The translations under genes and the position numbers were made by a program. A DNA stretch of 64,000 nucleotides from NCBI RefSeq assembly GCF_000422885.1, contig NZ_AUGX01000014.1:146912-210911 (forward strand). Direction: 5' to 3'. The notes beneath the pieces were generated by a model. The model worked only from the letters and a program-made list of their open reading frames with translations, was not told the origin of the DNA and made no database searches. Source of the DNA: Ottowia thiooxydans DSM 14619. GTDB lineage: Bacteria > Pseudomonadota > Gammaproteobacteria > Burkholderiales > Burkholderiaceae_C. Positions 1 to 9,611 of this stretch are shown one piece after another (position 1 is the first letter of the stretch; each line of letters begins with the position of its first letter).

Positions 1-49
1 TAGAGGGTGCGGGCAGTCATATGGATGGTCTCTCGTGGGGATTCAAATT

Positions 50-991
50 CTATGCGGCGACGGCAAGCTCCGAGGAGGCCTCCGTCAGGTGATCTACCAA
101 GGCTCGTGCAGTCACGGGCAGGCTGTCGAAGTCGCGGGCTACCAAACTGATCTGGCGCGCGGCCCAGTCATTGGTGAGTGGCACACCGCGGAGATCGCCA
201 ACGCCGTGCATCAATCCAAAAGCCCTCTCGGGCATCACACCCACGCCCAGTCCGTTGTCGATCATGCGGCACATGGCGTCCAGGCTCGTGATACGGATAC
301 GCAGCCGTATGGAGCGGCCAGCATCTCCGGCGGCATGGTGCATGGCCAGGTAGAGGGATGAATTGGCGTGCAGGCCAACGTGGTCGAAGTCCAGCGTTTC
401 CATGAAATCGATGGTTTCTCTTTCAGCCAGCGGGTGGCCGCTGGGCACGATCAGAGAAAGATGGTCTTCACGGTAAGGGCGTGCCTGCAAGGCACCGCCG
501 TGGCTGAGTGCGCTGGCATTGCAGATGCCGAGATCAGCGGCGCCTTCTTGTACGGCACGGACCACCTCGCTGGAGAGGTGTTCTTCAAGATCAATCTTGA
601 CCTGCGGATGCCGGCGAGAAAACGCGCCTAAGTCTTCAGGCAGGAATTGAACGATGGCAGAAATACTGGCGTGCATGCGCACATGGCCGCGCACGCCATC
701 GGCATATTCCGAAAGCTCTCCCTGCATTTTTTCCAAGCTGAACAACACGCTGCGTGCGTGGTGGAGCAGGTTTTCACCAGCAGGGGTGAGATCAACGCCA
801 CGAGTGTGGCGGTAGAGCAAGCTGGTGCCGAGGGCTTCTTCCAGATCTGCCAGGCGCTTGCTGATGGCCGATGCCGCGATGAACTCGCGCTCAGCTGTGC
901 GCCCAATGCTACCCAGCTCGCACACAGCTACGAAAAGCTGAAGCGAGGTGAGATCAATCCGGCGGACGAAGCTGCGCTCTGTGGGTTTCAT
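50..991 (-). CDS. LysR-family transcriptional regulator
   Basis: A 313-residue LysR-type regulator. The N-terminal winged helix-turn-helix lies at about residues 13-72 (LTSLQLFVAVCELGSIGRTA, then SAISKRLADLEEALG and LLYRHTRGVDLTPAG), followed by a linker helix and a periplasmic-binding-protein-like effector domain to the C-terminus. Length is normal for the family. The start gives MKPTERSFVRRIDL, with the HTH at the usual distance. It is transcribed away from the type I secretion genes that begin at 1266, so the 274-bp gap may hold divergent promoters and the regulator could control those genes, but LysR proteins often act elsewhere. The left flank is outside the window, so its true target may lie there. 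The effector cannot be inferred. Confidence 0.9.
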   Translation of the reverse strand: MKPTERSFVRRIDLTSLQLFVAVCELGSIGRTAEREFIAASAISKRLADLEEALGTSLLYRHTRGVDLTPAGENLLHHARSVLFSLEKMQGELSEYADGVRGHVRMHASISAIVQFLPEDLGAFSRRHPQVKIDLEEHLSSEVVRAVQEGAADLGICNASALSHGGALQARPYREDHLSLIVPSGHPLAERETIDFMETLDFDHVGLHANSSLYLAMHHAAGDAGRSIRLRIRITSLDAMCRMIDNGLGVGVMPERAFGLMHGVGDLRGVPLTNDWAARQISLVARDFDSLPVTARALVDHLTEASSELAVAA

Positions 992-1215
992 TTCTTATAG
1001 TCTTCTCGTCTGGAGATGACTTGTCGCTATTTTCCCATGTGATGGAGCTGTTCGCCATCTCCGTTGGAGATGGTCGTGCTGGCGACCTTAGCTTTCGCCG
1101 TTCTTCATCGGCACGTTTTTGCCGTTGCCTTTGGTGCTAATTGTCAGATACGTTGCGCTTCAAAATTAGTTCTATATGTCTTATCTGCATCAAGATTAGG
1201 TATAGTTCGACTCAA

Positions 1216-1230
1216 TAAAGTACTACTTTA
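1216..1230. promoter_or_regulatory. AT-rich 15-bp palindrome upstream of the type I secretion genes
   Basis: The sequence TAAAGTACTACTTTA is a perfect inverted repeat with 7-bp arms around one central base, about 35 bp before the ABC exporter start. Its position suits an operator or the core promoter region of that operon. The whole stretch 1130-1260 is AT-rich compared with its surroundings. No matching regulator could be identified. Confidence 0.3.
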
Positions 1231-1265
1231 ATGTTCAAAATTACTTGAATAACGGATAGGGGCAC

Positions 1266-3515
1266 ATGAATATGCAGCTGGGCGAGCAGGGGGATGGTCG
1301 AGGCAGTCTGAACGATGAGGTTAGCCGCGCAGTGCCCTCCAAAGCCACTCGGAGTCTGCTGGCACTGTGCGCATTGGCTCGCCTGCACCATACGGCGGCC
1401 GATCCCGCCACACTGGCGCATCAAATGGGACTGCGCCCGAGCGAGGCCGCAGGGACGGATGACTTGCTCAGGGCCGCCAAGCACCTGGGCCTCAGGGCAA
1501 GCTTGTCCCGCTCCAGCGTGGAGCGACTCCCGTTGTGCCCTTTGCCTGCATTGGCGTTGGTGCGCTCGGAAGGAAGTGGTACGCGTGCGGTAGTCCTGGC
1601 GCTATGTGATGCGCAGCGGGTGTTGGTCCAGGACCCGGTTGCAACCGGCGCCGCTAGCCGCCCCGTGGTCGAGTCTTTGGCGGCCTTTGCGCAAAACTGG
1701 ACTGGCGAGCTTATTTTGCTCACCAGCCGAGCCAGTTTGACTGGCGAACTGGCCAAGTTCGACTTTTCCTGGTTCGTTCCCAGCCTTGTCAAGTACCGCA
1801 AACTCTTGGGCGAAGTGCTGTTCATCTCGCTCATGCTTCAGCTTTTCGCATTGGTCAGCCCGCTGTTTTTCCAATTGGTCATGGACAAGGTGCTTGTGCA
1901 CCGAGGTGTCACCACCCTGGACGTTCTTGTGATTGGCCTGGTGGTCATCGTGGTGTTCGAAAGTGTGCTGAACGCGCTGCGCACCTACGTTTTCAGCCAC
2001 ACCACCAACCGTATTGATGTCGAACTAGGCGCCCGGCTGTTTCGTCACCTCATGCGTTTGCCCTTGGCCTATTTTCAGGCCCGGCGGGTAGGTGATTCGG
2101 TGGCTCGGGTGCGAGAACTCGAAAGCATTCGGAGCTTTCTCACAGGCAATGCCTTAACCGTGGTGCTGGATGTGCTGTTCTCGGTGATCTTTGTGGCGGT
2201 GATGCTTTTTTACAGCGTGCCGCTTACCCTCATCGTGCTGGTCAGCCTTCCTCTTTACTTCGGCTTGAGCCTTTTGGTGGTGCCCGTCTTGCGCCGCCGT
2301 CTGGATCAAAAGTTTGCGCGGAGCGCGGAGAACCAGGCCATGTTGGTCGAAACCATCACAGGCATCCAGACGGTGAAAGCCAGTGCACTGGAGCCCAGCT
2401 TCGCCCGCCGTTGGGACAGCCAGCTTGCCGCCTATGTCAGCGCGAGCTTCCATGCGCAGAACGTCGCCAGTTGGGCGAATGAAGGCGTCAACCTCATTGG
2501 CAAGCTGGTCAACGCGGCCACTCTTTGGTACGGCGCGCATCTGGTCATGGCAGGGCAACTCACGGTGGGGCAATTCATTGCCTTCAATATGTTTGCTCAG
2601 CGGGTGGCCCAGCCCATCATGCGCATGGCGCAGCTTTGGACAGACTTCCAGCAAACCGGAATCTCCATGGCGCGGCTGGGCGACATACTCAATACTCGAA
2701 CCGAAGCGCCTCCCAGTAGTGCGGCTCAATTGCCAACCATCAAGGGGCGCATCACCCTGGATGGGGTGCACTTCCGTTACAGGCCGGAAGCCAATCCGGT
2801 TTTACGCGGCGTGGGCCTCGACGTGCGCCCAGGAGAAGTCATTGGCATCGTGGGCCGTTCCGGTTCTGGCAAAAGCACCTTAACCAAGCTGGTGCAGCGC
2901 CTGTATACCCCGGAGCAAGGCCGGATTCTGGTGGATGGCATCGACATCGGGCTTATAGATGCCGCACAGTTGCGAAAGCAGGTGGGCGTGGTGCTGCAGG
3001 AAAACCTGCTGTTCAACCGCAGCGTGCGCGAAAACATTGCTATCACTGACCCCGCCGCGCCTCTGGAGGCCGTGATGAATGTGGCCCGCATGGCCGGTGC
3101 GCATGATTTCATCAGCGAGTTGCCGGAGGGCTATGACACCCTCGTCGGGGAGCAGGGCGGCAACCTTTCAGGTGGTCAACGCCAGCGTGTGGCCATTGCG
3201 CGTGCTTTGTTCACCAATCCCCGCATCCTCATTCTGGACGAAGCCACCAGCGCCCTCGATTACGAAAGCGAAGCCATCATCCAGCACAACATGGCCGCTA
3301 TCTGCCGTGGCCGCACCGTACTCATCATTGCCCACCGTTTGAGCGCCGTTCGCCACGCCCACCGGATCATCGTGATGGACAAGGGCCGCATCGTGGAAGC
3401 GGGCCCGCATGAAAGCCTGATCCAGCAACCGCAGGGCTTGTATGCCCACCTGTGGCGCATGCAAGGAGGGCAAGCGGGTATGCCTGAGCCGAGCAAGGCG
3501 GAGATCTTGGTATGA
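1266..3515 (+). CDS. Type I secretion ABC transporter (HlyB/LapB-like)
   Basis: A 749-residue inner-membrane exporter ATPase of the HlyB/LapB class that would drive an unfolded protein through a type I channel. Order of domains: N-terminal C39-peptidase-like domain (about 25-155), six-helix ABC membrane domain (about 175-470), and nucleotide-binding domain with Walker A GRSGSGKST near residue 530, signature LSGGQRQR near 634 and Walker B LILDEATSALD. The C39-like domain has ALCALARLHH where true peptidases carry the catalytic Cys, so it is a degenerate (CLD) domain that should bind rather than cleave its cargo, as in RTX exporters. A GGATAGGGG ribosome site precedes the ATG. Its last 4 bp overlap the fusion protein gene. 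No RTX substrate, TolC or LapG/LapD gene is in the window. Confidence 0.93.
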   Translation: MNMQLGEQGDGRGSLNDEVSRAVPSKATRSLLALCALARLHHTAADPATLAHQMGLRPSEAAGTDDLLRAAKHLGLRASLSRSSVERLPLCPLPALALVRSEGSGTRAVVLALCDAQRVLVQDPVATGAASRPVVESLAAFAQNWTGELILLTSRASLTGELAKFDFSWFVPSLVKYRKLLGEVLFISLMLQLFALVSPLFFQLVMDKVLVHRGVTTLDVLVIGLVVIVVFESVLNALRTYVFSHTTNRIDVELGARLFRHLMRLPLAYFQARRVGDSVARVRELESIRSFLTGNALTVVLDVLFSVIFVAVMLFYSVPLTLIVLVSLPLYFGLSLLVVPVLRRRLDQKFARSAENQAMLVETITGIQTVKASALEPSFARRWDSQLAAYVSASFHAQNVASWANEGVNLIGKLVNAATLWYGAHLVMAGQLTVGQFIAFNMFAQRVAQPIMRMAQLWTDFQQTGISMARLGDILNTRTEAPPSSAAQLPTIKGRITLDGVHFRYRPEANPVLRGVGLDVRPGEVIGIVGRSGSGKSTLTKLVQRLYTPEQGRILVDGIDIGLIDAAQLRKQVGVVLQENLLFNRSVRENIAITDPAAPLEAVMNVARMAGAHDFISELPEGYDTLVGEQGGNLSGGQRQRVAIARALFTNPRILILDEATSALDYESEAIIQHNMAAICRGRTVLIIAHRLSAVRHAHRIIVMDKGRIVEAGPHESLIQQPQGLYAHLWRMQGGQAGMPEPSKAEILV

Positions 3516-4966
3516 GTGCGAACATCCCAGAATCCCCGTTGCGCCATCCGGTGATAGAGCTGCTGGCTCGGTACGGTGCCGTTTTCAAGGGTGCGTGGGT
3601 CAACCGTTCCGAACTGGCTGGACCTAAGCGCCTGGCGGATGAAATCGCTTTTCTACCTGCAGCGCTGAGCCTGCAGGAAACCCCGGTCCACCCGGCGTCG
3701 CGCCGCTTGGCGTGGATCATCATGGTGCTTTTCTTGGCGGCGCTGGTGTGGGCGCTTCTGGGTTCCATAGATATCGTGGCCGTGGCGCCAGGTCGAATCA
3801 TCGTGAACGACCGCACCAAGGTCGTACAGCCTCTGGAGCGCAGCGTAGTGCGGCGCATCCTGGTCAAAGATGGCGATCAGGTCAGGGCAGGGCAGCCCTT
3901 GGTGGAACTTGATCCCACCACAGCTCAGGCCGATAAATCCAGCCTGGTCGAAAGTGGCAGGGCTGCTCAATCGGAGTGGCTGCGCGCGCGTGCGCTGCTT
4001 AGTTTGCTTTCAGACCCTTCCAGCCTTAGAGCGGCGTTGGAGAACCAAGACATCCCCGAGGGTTGGAGCGCCTCCACTCGGCTCGAAGCGAATGCACAAC
4101 TCGTCACCGAGTGGAACGACATCACCGCCCGCTTGGGGCGCCTGGCGGCGGAATATCAACGCCGCGAAGCAGAGCAATCCACCGTGCATGCCATGCTCGC
4201 CAAGATTGAAGCCACGCTCCCCATTGCTCGCCAACGAGAGCAAGATTTCCAGGCTCTAGCTGCCCAGGGCTTCATGTCCGGCCATGCCAACCAGGACCGG
4301 ATGCGGGAGCGAATCGAGTTGGAGCGAGATCTTTTTACCCAACAGGCCCGCTGGCGCGAAGCGCAGGCAGCGTTGCACGAGGCAGGGCAAACACGCACAG
4401 CCTATCTCGCCGAGACCAGAAGAGCGTTGAAAGATCGCCAGGTACAGGCAGACCTCAAGCGCCATCAAACCGCGCAGGAATTAACCAAGGCGACGCAGCG
4501 CGAGCAACTAGCCACGCTCACAGCGCCTGTAGCCGGCACCGTGCAGCAACTGGCGATGCACACTGAAGGCGGAGTGGTCACGGAAGCTCAAGCCTTGCTT
4601 GTGATCGTTCCAGAGAGTGCAGAAGTGAGCGCCGAAGTCACGCTGGAAAACAAGGACATCGGTTTCGTTTATCCAGGTCAGGAAGTCACGCTCAAGCTGG
4701 AGACCTTTCCGTTTACACGCTATGGAACCGTGAATGCCATTGTCGACAAGTTGACGCAGGACGCGGTGATGGATGAAAAAGGGGGAGCCATGTTCCCTGC
4801 GGTGTTAAAGCTAAAGCAACGCCACATCGATGTAGATGGTCGATCCGTCAAGCTCGCGCCCGGAATGAATGTCACAGCCGAAATTAAGACAGGAAAGCGA
4901 AGAGTGATCGAATACTTGTTAAGTCCTATCCAGCGGGCTGGGGATGAAAGTCTCAGAGAGCGGTAG
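3512..4966 (+). CDS. Type I secretion membrane fusion protein (HlyD family)
   Basis: A 484-residue periplasmic adaptor linking the inner-membrane ABC exporter to an outer-membrane TolC-type channel. One transmembrane helix at about residues 68-90 (WIIMVLFLAALVWALLGSID) follows a cytoplasmic N-terminus. Next come the split lipoyl/barrel-sandwich halves (GRIIVNDRTKVVQPLE; later TLTAPVAGTVQQL), a long helical hairpin at about 145-330, and a beta-barrel C-terminal part ending in the MNVTAEIKTGKRRVIEYLLSP type tail of HlyD proteins. The start overlaps the ABC gene by ATGA, indicating translational coupling. A strong hairpin follows the stop. The outer-membrane partner must be encoded elsewhere. 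Confidence 0.93.
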   Translation: MSANIPESPLRHPVIELLARYGAVFKGAWVNRSELAGPKRLADEIAFLPAALSLQETPVHPASRRLAWIIMVLFLAALVWALLGSIDIVAVAPGRIIVNDRTKVVQPLERSVVRRILVKDGDQVRAGQPLVELDPTTAQADKSSLVESGRAAQSEWLRARALLSLLSDPSSLRAALENQDIPEGWSASTRLEANAQLVTEWNDITARLGRLAAEYQRREAEQSTVHAMLAKIEATLPIARQREQDFQALAAQGFMSGHANQDRMRERIELERDLFTQQARWREAQAALHEAGQTRTAYLAETRRALKDRQVQADLKRHQTAQELTKATQREQLATLTAPVAGTVQQLAMHTEGGVVTEAQALLVIVPESAEVSAEVTLENKDIGFVYPGQEVTLKLETFPFTRYGTVNAIVDKLTQDAVMDEKGGAMFPAVLKLKQRHIDVDGRSVKLAPGMNVTAEIKTGKRRVIEYLLSPIQRAGDESLRER

Positions 4967-4970
4967 TAAA

Positions 4971-5004
4971 AAAGCCCCCCAACGCGGCTGCGTTGGGGGG
5001 CTTT
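4971..5004. terminator. Bidirectional rho-independent terminator
   Basis: A 15-bp perfect stem (AAAGCCCCCCAACGC paired with GCGTTGGGGGGCTTT) around a GGCT loop lies between the convergent hlyD-like gene and gltA. The A-run on one side and T-run on the other make it usable from both strands, so one structure ends both transcripts. Confidence 0.9.
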
Positions 5005-5023
5005 CAACTGGCTTGGCAGTGAT

Positions 5024-6319
5024 TTATGCGATGTCGCGGCGCACGGGGCCGGTGTAGAGCTGACGTGGGCGACCGATTTTGTAATCAGCATCACCAATCA
5101 TCTCGTTAAGCTGGGCGATCCAGCCTACGGTGCGGGCGAGGGCGAAGATACCGGTGAACAGCTTCACTGGAATGCCGATGGCGCGCTGAACGATGCCGGA
5201 ATAGAAGTCAACGTTCGGGTAGAGCTTGCGCTGCACGAAGTAGTCGTCTTCCAGGGCAATTTTCTCCAAGGCTTTAGCCAAGGCGAACAGCGGGTCGTTT
5301 TCCAGGCCCAGTTCAGCCAGAACCTCATCGCAGGTTTCTTGCATGAGCTTGGCGCGTGGATCGTAGTTTTTGTAGACGCGGTGCCCGAAGCCCATCAGTT
5401 TGACGTTCGAGTTCTTGTCTTTGACCTTGGCTACGAATTCGCCGACTTTGGCTACGCCACCCATTTTCTGGATGTCTTCCAGCATGGTCAGTGCGGCTTC
5501 GTTGGCGCCACCGTGAGCAGGGCCCCACAGGCAGGCCACACCTGCGGCAATGGCTGCGAAGGGGTTGGTTCCGGAGCTGCCGCACAAGCGAACAGTAGAA
5601 GTGGAGGCATTCTGCTCGTGATCAGCGTGCAAGATGAAAATGCGATCAAGCGCTTTTTCCAGCACTGGGCTGACCTTGTACTCTTCGCAAGGTGTGCCGA
5701 ACATCATGCGCAGGAAGTTGCCTGCGTATGACAGATCGTTCTGCGGGTACATGAATGGCTGTCCAACGCCGTACTTATAGGCCATGGCCACCAGAGTCGG
5801 CATTTTGGCGATCAGGCGGATAGCCGCGATATCGCGATGCTCGGGGTTGTGGATGTCGGTGCTGTCGTGATAGAAGGCGGACATACCACCCACCAAACCG
5901 GTCAATACGGCCATGGGGTGAGCATCACGACGGAAACCACGCAGGAAGAATTGCATCTGCTCATGAACCATGGTGTGGTTCATCACGAGCTTGTGGAAAT
6001 CATCACGCTCAGTGGTGTTGGGCAATTCGCCTTTGAGCAGCAGATGACAGGTGTCGAGGTAGTCGCACTTTTCAGCCAGCTGTTCAATCGGGTAGCCGCG
6101 GTAGAGCAACTCGCCCTTGTCGCCATCGATGTAGGTAATGGCCGACTCGCAGGCCGCTGTGGACATGAACCCAGGGTCGTACGTGAACATGCCGGTCTGA
6201 GCGTAGAGCTTACGGATGTCAATGACATCTGGCCCAATAGTGCCCTCGTAGATTGGCAGTTCGACTCCGTGGCTGCCGTTCGAGAACGACAGGGTGGCTT
6301 TGTTGTCGGCAATTTTCAT
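5024..6319 (-). CDS. gltA: Citrate synthase
   Basis: A 431-residue citrate synthase that condenses acetyl-CoA and oxaloacetate in the cytoplasm. Catalytic residues are present: His269 in GPAHGG, His313 in [13 protein letters not shown] and Asp371 in NVDFYSG. Length and the N-terminal beta-strand segment (about 1-50) fit the hexameric, NADH-sensitive type II enzymes of Gram-negatives. It is the last gene of the minus-strand sdhCDAB-sdhE-gltA series, 62 bp after sdhE. Its transcript ends at the shared terminator just downstream. Confidence 0.97.
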   Translation of the reverse strand: MKIADNKATLSFSNGSHGVELPIYEGTIGPDVIDIRKLYAQTGMFTYDPGFMSTAACESAITYIDGDKGELLYRGYPIEQLAEKCDYLDTCHLLLKGELPNTTERDDFHKLVMNHTMVHEQMQFFLRGFRRDAHPMAVLTGLVGGMSAFYHDSTDIHNPEHRDIAAIRLIAKMPTLVAMAYKYGVGQPFMYPQNDLSYAGNFLRMMFGTPCEEYKVSPVLEKALDRIFILHADHEQNASTSTVRLCGSSGTNPFAAIAAGVACLWGPAHGGANEAALTMLEDIQKMGGVAKVGEFVAKVKDKNSNVKLMGFGHRVYKNYDPRAKLMQETCDEVLAELGLENDPLFALAKALEKIALEDDYFVQRKLYPNVDFYSGIVQRAIGIPVKLFTGIFALARTVGWIAQLNEMIGDADYKIGRPRQLYTGPVRRDIA

Positions 6320-6381
6320 CGATTAATTCCTGATGAGTTGGCGGTTGAAATCAGTTGGAATGGCTGCGAATACCGGTTCGT

Positions 6382-6645
6382 TCAGTGGCGCATGGCTTGC
6401 AATACTTCGCGCACTTCCGGTGTGTCCAGGTCATCTTTGGGTTCGGTCCGCCGCAGAAGCAGATCAAGCAAATCGTTGTCAGCAAGATCCATCAGCTGCG
6501 TTAAACCGTGCGCCTGTGATTGAGTGACGCACGACTCATGGCTGGCGAAGAACTTCTCTATGAATAGATCATTCTCCAGCAAGCCACGCCGGCAGCGCCA
6601 GCGTAACTTGCTCAGAGCACGTTCATCAATGCAGTCGGTACTCAT
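6382..6645 (-). CDS. sdhE: SdhE flavinylation/assembly factor of succinate dehydrogenase
   Basis: An 87-residue SdhE (YgfY/SDHAF2) protein that helps attach FAD covalently to SdhA. The family signature RGxxE is present (R20-G-L-L-E24) in the run LRWRCRRGLLENDLF, and the small all-helical length is typical. It lies 3 bp after sdhB and before gltA, the standard Burkholderiales order, so it is almost certainly co-transcribed and acts on the sdhA product of the same operon. Confidence 0.95.
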   Translation of the reverse strand: MSTDCIDERALSKLRWRCRRGLLENDLFIEKFFASHESCVTQSQAHGLTQLMDLADNDLLDLLLRRTEPKDDLDTPEVREVLQAMRH

Positions 6646-6648
6646 TTC

Positions 6649-7353
6649 TTAGGCAGCGCGACGAACCATCAATTCCTTGATCTTCCCAATGGCTTTGGTT
6701 GGATTCAAGCCTTTGGGGCATACATCGACACAGTTCATGATCGAAGTGCAGCGGAACAGACGATAGGGGTCGTCCAGGTTGTCGAGACGTTCACCGGTGG
6801 CTTGGTCACGGCTGTCGGCGATGAACCGGTAAGCCTGCAGCAGACCGGCTGGGCCTACGAATTTGTCAGGGTTCCACCAGAAGCTAGGGCACGAAGTGGA
6901 GCAGCTGGCGCACAGAATGCACTCGTAAAGGCCGTTCAGCTCTTCACGCTCTTCAGGCGACTGCAAGCGCTCTTTTTCGGGCGGGATCGCCTCGTTGATG
7001 AGGTAAGGCTTGATCGAATCGTACTGTTTGAAGAACAGCGTCATGTCGACGATCAGATCCCGCACCACAGGCAGGCCGGGCAGGGGCTTGAGCACGATCG
7101 TGCCTTTGAGCGTGCGCATATTGGTCAGGCACGCCAAGCCATTCTTGCCGTTGATGTTCATGGCATCCGAGCCACAAACACCCTCACGGCAGGAGCGGCG
7201 GAACGACAGGGTAGGGTCCTGTTCTTTCAGCTTGACCAGTGCGTCAAGCAACATGCGCTCATGGCCTTCGAGTTCGATCTCGATGGTTTGCATGTAGGGC
7301 TTGGTATCTTTATCGGGATCGTACCGGTAGATCTTGAATGTGCGTTTTTCCAT
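6649..7353 (-). CDS. sdhB: Succinate dehydrogenase iron-sulfur subunit
   Basis: The 234-residue iron-sulfur subunit of complex II, which passes electrons from SdhA flavin to ubiquinone. All three cluster motifs are visible: the [2Fe-2S] set CREGVCGSDAM with the later GLACLTN, and the [4Fe-4S]/[3Fe-4S] sets CILCASCSTSCP and CTSIMNCVDVCPKGLNP. Length is normal. It follows sdhA by 22 bp and precedes sdhE by 3 bp on the minus strand, on the cytoplasmic side of the inner membrane. Confidence 0.97.
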   Translation of the reverse strand: MEKRTFKIYRYDPDKDTKPYMQTIEIELEGHERMLLDALVKLKEQDPTLSFRRSCREGVCGSDAMNINGKNGLACLTNMRTLKGTIVLKPLPGLPVVRDLIVDMTLFFKQYDSIKPYLINEAIPPEKERLQSPEEREELNGLYECILCASCSTSCPSFWWNPDKFVGPAGLLQAYRFIADSRDQATGERLDNLDDPYRLFRCTSIMNCVDVCPKGLNPTKAIGKIKELMVRRAA

Positions 7354-7375
7354 CGTCTAGTCCTCTGTTCTTTGC

Positions 7376-9181
7376 TTAGAACGTGCGCACTTTAGGCGGC
7401 ACAGATTCGACCGTGAGCGGTTGCATGCGCACGGGCTTGTAGCTCAGGCTGTTGTTTTCCGAATGCCACAGCGTGTGTTTCATCCAGTTGGCGTCGTCGC
7501 GGCCAAGTGGGGCGGTAGGGTGGTCCGCGGGGTGTTCGTAGTCGAGCACCGTGTGGGCGCCGCGGCATTCCTTGCGTGCAGCGGCTGAGACCATGGTGGC
7601 CTGAGCAACTTCGATCAAGTTCTCAACTTCCAGTGCTTCGATGCGCGCTGTATTGAACACTTTGGAGTTGTCTTGCAAACCGATGCCCTTGGCGCGCTCG
7701 CGCAAGGCAGCAATCTTGACGACACCTTCATCCATGCTGGCTTGCGTGCGGAACACACCCGCATGCAATTGCATGGCGGAGCGGATATCGTTGGCGACGG
7801 TTTGGGAGTATTCGCCGTTGTTCGCATTGTCGAGGCGGTTGAGGCGCTCAAGCGAAGCGTCTGCAGCGTTGGCCGGCAGATCTTTGTGCGTGGTGTTTTT
7901 GCTGAACTCAATGATGTGGTTACCGGCGGCTTTGCCGAATACCAGCAGATCGAGCAGCGAGTTTGTGCCCAGGCGGTTGGCACCGTGCACGCTCACGCAG
8001 GAGCATTCGCCTACGGCGTAGAGGCCGTTCACCGGCACATTGGGATCCGTCGCGGTGGGCATAACCACCTGGCCGTGGATGTTCGTCGGGATACCGCCCA
8101 TCTGGTAGTGGATGGTGGGCACCACAGGAATAGGTTCCTTGGTGATGTCGACGTTAGCGAAGTTGACGCCGATCTCATACACGGAGGGCAGGCGCTTATG
8201 GATGGTTTCCGCACCCAGGTGATCCAGCTTGAGCAGGATGTAGTCCTTGTTAGGACCGCAGCCTCGTCCTTCCTTGATCTCCTGATCCATGGAGCGGGAG
8301 ACGAAGTCGCGTGGAGCCAAGTCTTTCAACGTAGGCGCGTAACGCTCCATGAAGCGCTCGCCGTTGCTGTTCAGCAAAATGGCGCCTTCTCCGCGGCAGC
8401 CCTCGGTCAGCAACACGCCGGCACCGGCAACGCCGGTGGGGTGAAACTGCCAGAACTCCATGTCTTGGAGAGGGATGCCCGAACGGGCTGCCATTCCCAA
8501 GCCGTCGCCTGTGTTGATGAAGGCGTTGGTACTGGCGCCAAAGATGCGTCCGGCGCCGCCAGTGGCGAGCATGACGGTCTTGGCATGCAGCACGTACAGC
8601 TCGCCCGTTTCCATTTCGAGGGCAGTGACTCCCACCACATCGCCCTGGTCGTCGCGAACCAGATCAAGTGCCATCCATTCAACGAAGAAGGTGGTCTTGG
8701 CTTTCACGTTCTGTTGGTACAGGGTGTGCAACATGGCGTGGCCAGTGCGGTCTGCAGCAGCGCAGGCACGTTGCACGGGCTTTTCGCCGTAGTTGGCTGT
8801 GTGGCCGCCGAATGGACGTTGGTAGATGGTGCCGTCTGCATTGCGGTCAAACGGCATGCCCATGTGTTCAAGGTCGTAAACCACCTTGGGTGCTTCGCGG
8901 CACATGAATTCGATGGCATCCTGGTCGCCCAGCCAATCACTGCCCTTGATGGTGTCGTAGAAGTGATAGTGCCAATTGTCTTCGCTCATATTGCCGAGCG
9001 ATGCGCCCACGCCGCCTTGGGCAGCTACCGTGTGCGAACGGGTTGGGAAGACTTTTGACAGCACGGCAACGTTCAAGCCAGCACGCGCCAGTTGTAGAGA
9101 TGCGCGCATGCCAGATCCGCCTGCGCCAACGATCACCACATCGAACTTGCGAGTGGTTACTTGCTCTTTTGTATAACTCAT
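7376..9181 (-). CDS. sdhA: Succinate dehydrogenase flavoprotein subunit
   Basis: The 601-residue catalytic flavoprotein of complex II, oxidising succinate to fumarate. The Rossmann motif GAGGSGMRA is at about 19-27, and the covalent FAD histidine is His50 in RSHTVAAQGG. The substrate-site region HPTGVAGAGVLLTEGCRGEG and the C-terminal domain with KECRGAH and DYEHPADH are intact. The partner factor SdhE is encoded two genes downstream. A 461-codon open frame on the opposite strand (7673-9058) is a shadow of its codon bias. Confidence 0.97.
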   Translation of the reverse strand: MSYTKEQVTTRKFDVVIVGAGGSGMRASLQLARAGLNVAVLSKVFPTRSHTVAAQGGVGASLGNMSEDNWHYHFYDTIKGSDWLGDQDAIEFMCREAPKVVYDLEHMGMPFDRNADGTIYQRPFGGHTANYGEKPVQRACAAADRTGHAMLHTLYQQNVKAKTTFFVEWMALDLVRDDQGDVVGVTALEMETGELYVLHAKTVMLATGGAGRIFGASTNAFINTGDGLGMAARSGIPLQDMEFWQFHPTGVAGAGVLLTEGCRGEGAILLNSNGERFMERYAPTLKDLAPRDFVSRSMDQEIKEGRGCGPNKDYILLKLDHLGAETIHKRLPSVYEIGVNFANVDITKEPIPVVPTIHYQMGGIPTNIHGQVVMPTATDPNVPVNGLYAVGECSCVSVHGANRLGTNSLLDLLVFGKAAGNHIIEFSKNTTHKDLPANAADASLERLNRLDNANNGEYSQTVANDIRSAMQLHAGVFRTQASMDEGVVKIAALRERAKGIGLQDNSKVFNTARIEALEVENLIEVAQATMVSAAARKECRGAHTVLDYEHPADHPTAPLGRDDANWMKHTLWHSENNSLSYKPVRMQPLTVESVPPKVRTF

Positions 9182-9228
9182 GATCGTGGATTCAATTCTT
9201 ATGTCGTTTCAAGTAGATCAACGGCAAC

Positions 9229-9594
9229 TCAGAGGCGCCACAGCACCTGCACGGCCCATCCTGCGCAGCCCACCAGCCAGACAAGCGTCAGGGTGTCCAG
9301 AAACAGTTTGAGACCAACTGGTTTGACGTAATCCATAAAGACGTTGCGGATACCAACCCAGGCGTGCCAGGCCAATCCCACGATGACGGAGAACGTCAAC
9401 ACCTTCATCCATTGCGAGGAAAAAATGCCCGCCCATTTGTCATAGCCCATTGGGCCTTTGTTGACCAGCACCTGGACCAGCACGATCAAGGTGAAGACGG
9501 CCATCAGCGCGCCTGTGAAACGTTGGCTTAGCCAATCACGCAGACCATAGTGCGCGCCTACGACAAGACGCTTGGAACCGTAGTTCACTGCCAT
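9229..9594 (-). CDS. sdhD: Succinate dehydrogenase membrane anchor subunit D
   Basis: A 121-residue hydrophobic anchor with three predicted transmembrane helices (around 20-40, 55-80 and 90-115) that holds SdhAB and helps bind heme b and quinone. The sequence MAVNYGSKRLVVGAHYGLRDWLSQR is typical of betaproteobacterial SdhD. I chose the ATG at 9594 because an excellent ribosome site (GAAGGGGAAAG) precedes it. A TTG seven codons upstream is open but has no such site. It lies 17 bp after sdhC and 47 bp before sdhA. Confidence 0.93.
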   Translation of the reverse strand: MAVNYGSKRLVVGAHYGLRDWLSQRFTGALMAVFTLIVLVQVLVNKGPMGYDKWAGIFSSQWMKVLTFSVIVGLAWHAWVGIRNVFMDYVKPVGLKLFLDTLTLVWLVGCAGWAVQVLWRL

Positions 9595-9611
9595 TTTCTT
9601 TCCCCTTCTTC

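Noticed and set aside
7673..9058. 461-codon open frame on the plus strand opposite sdhA
   Set aside because: It lies wholly antisense to a gene with intact motifs, and its translation has no recognisable family features; it arises from codon bias of the GC-rich gene.
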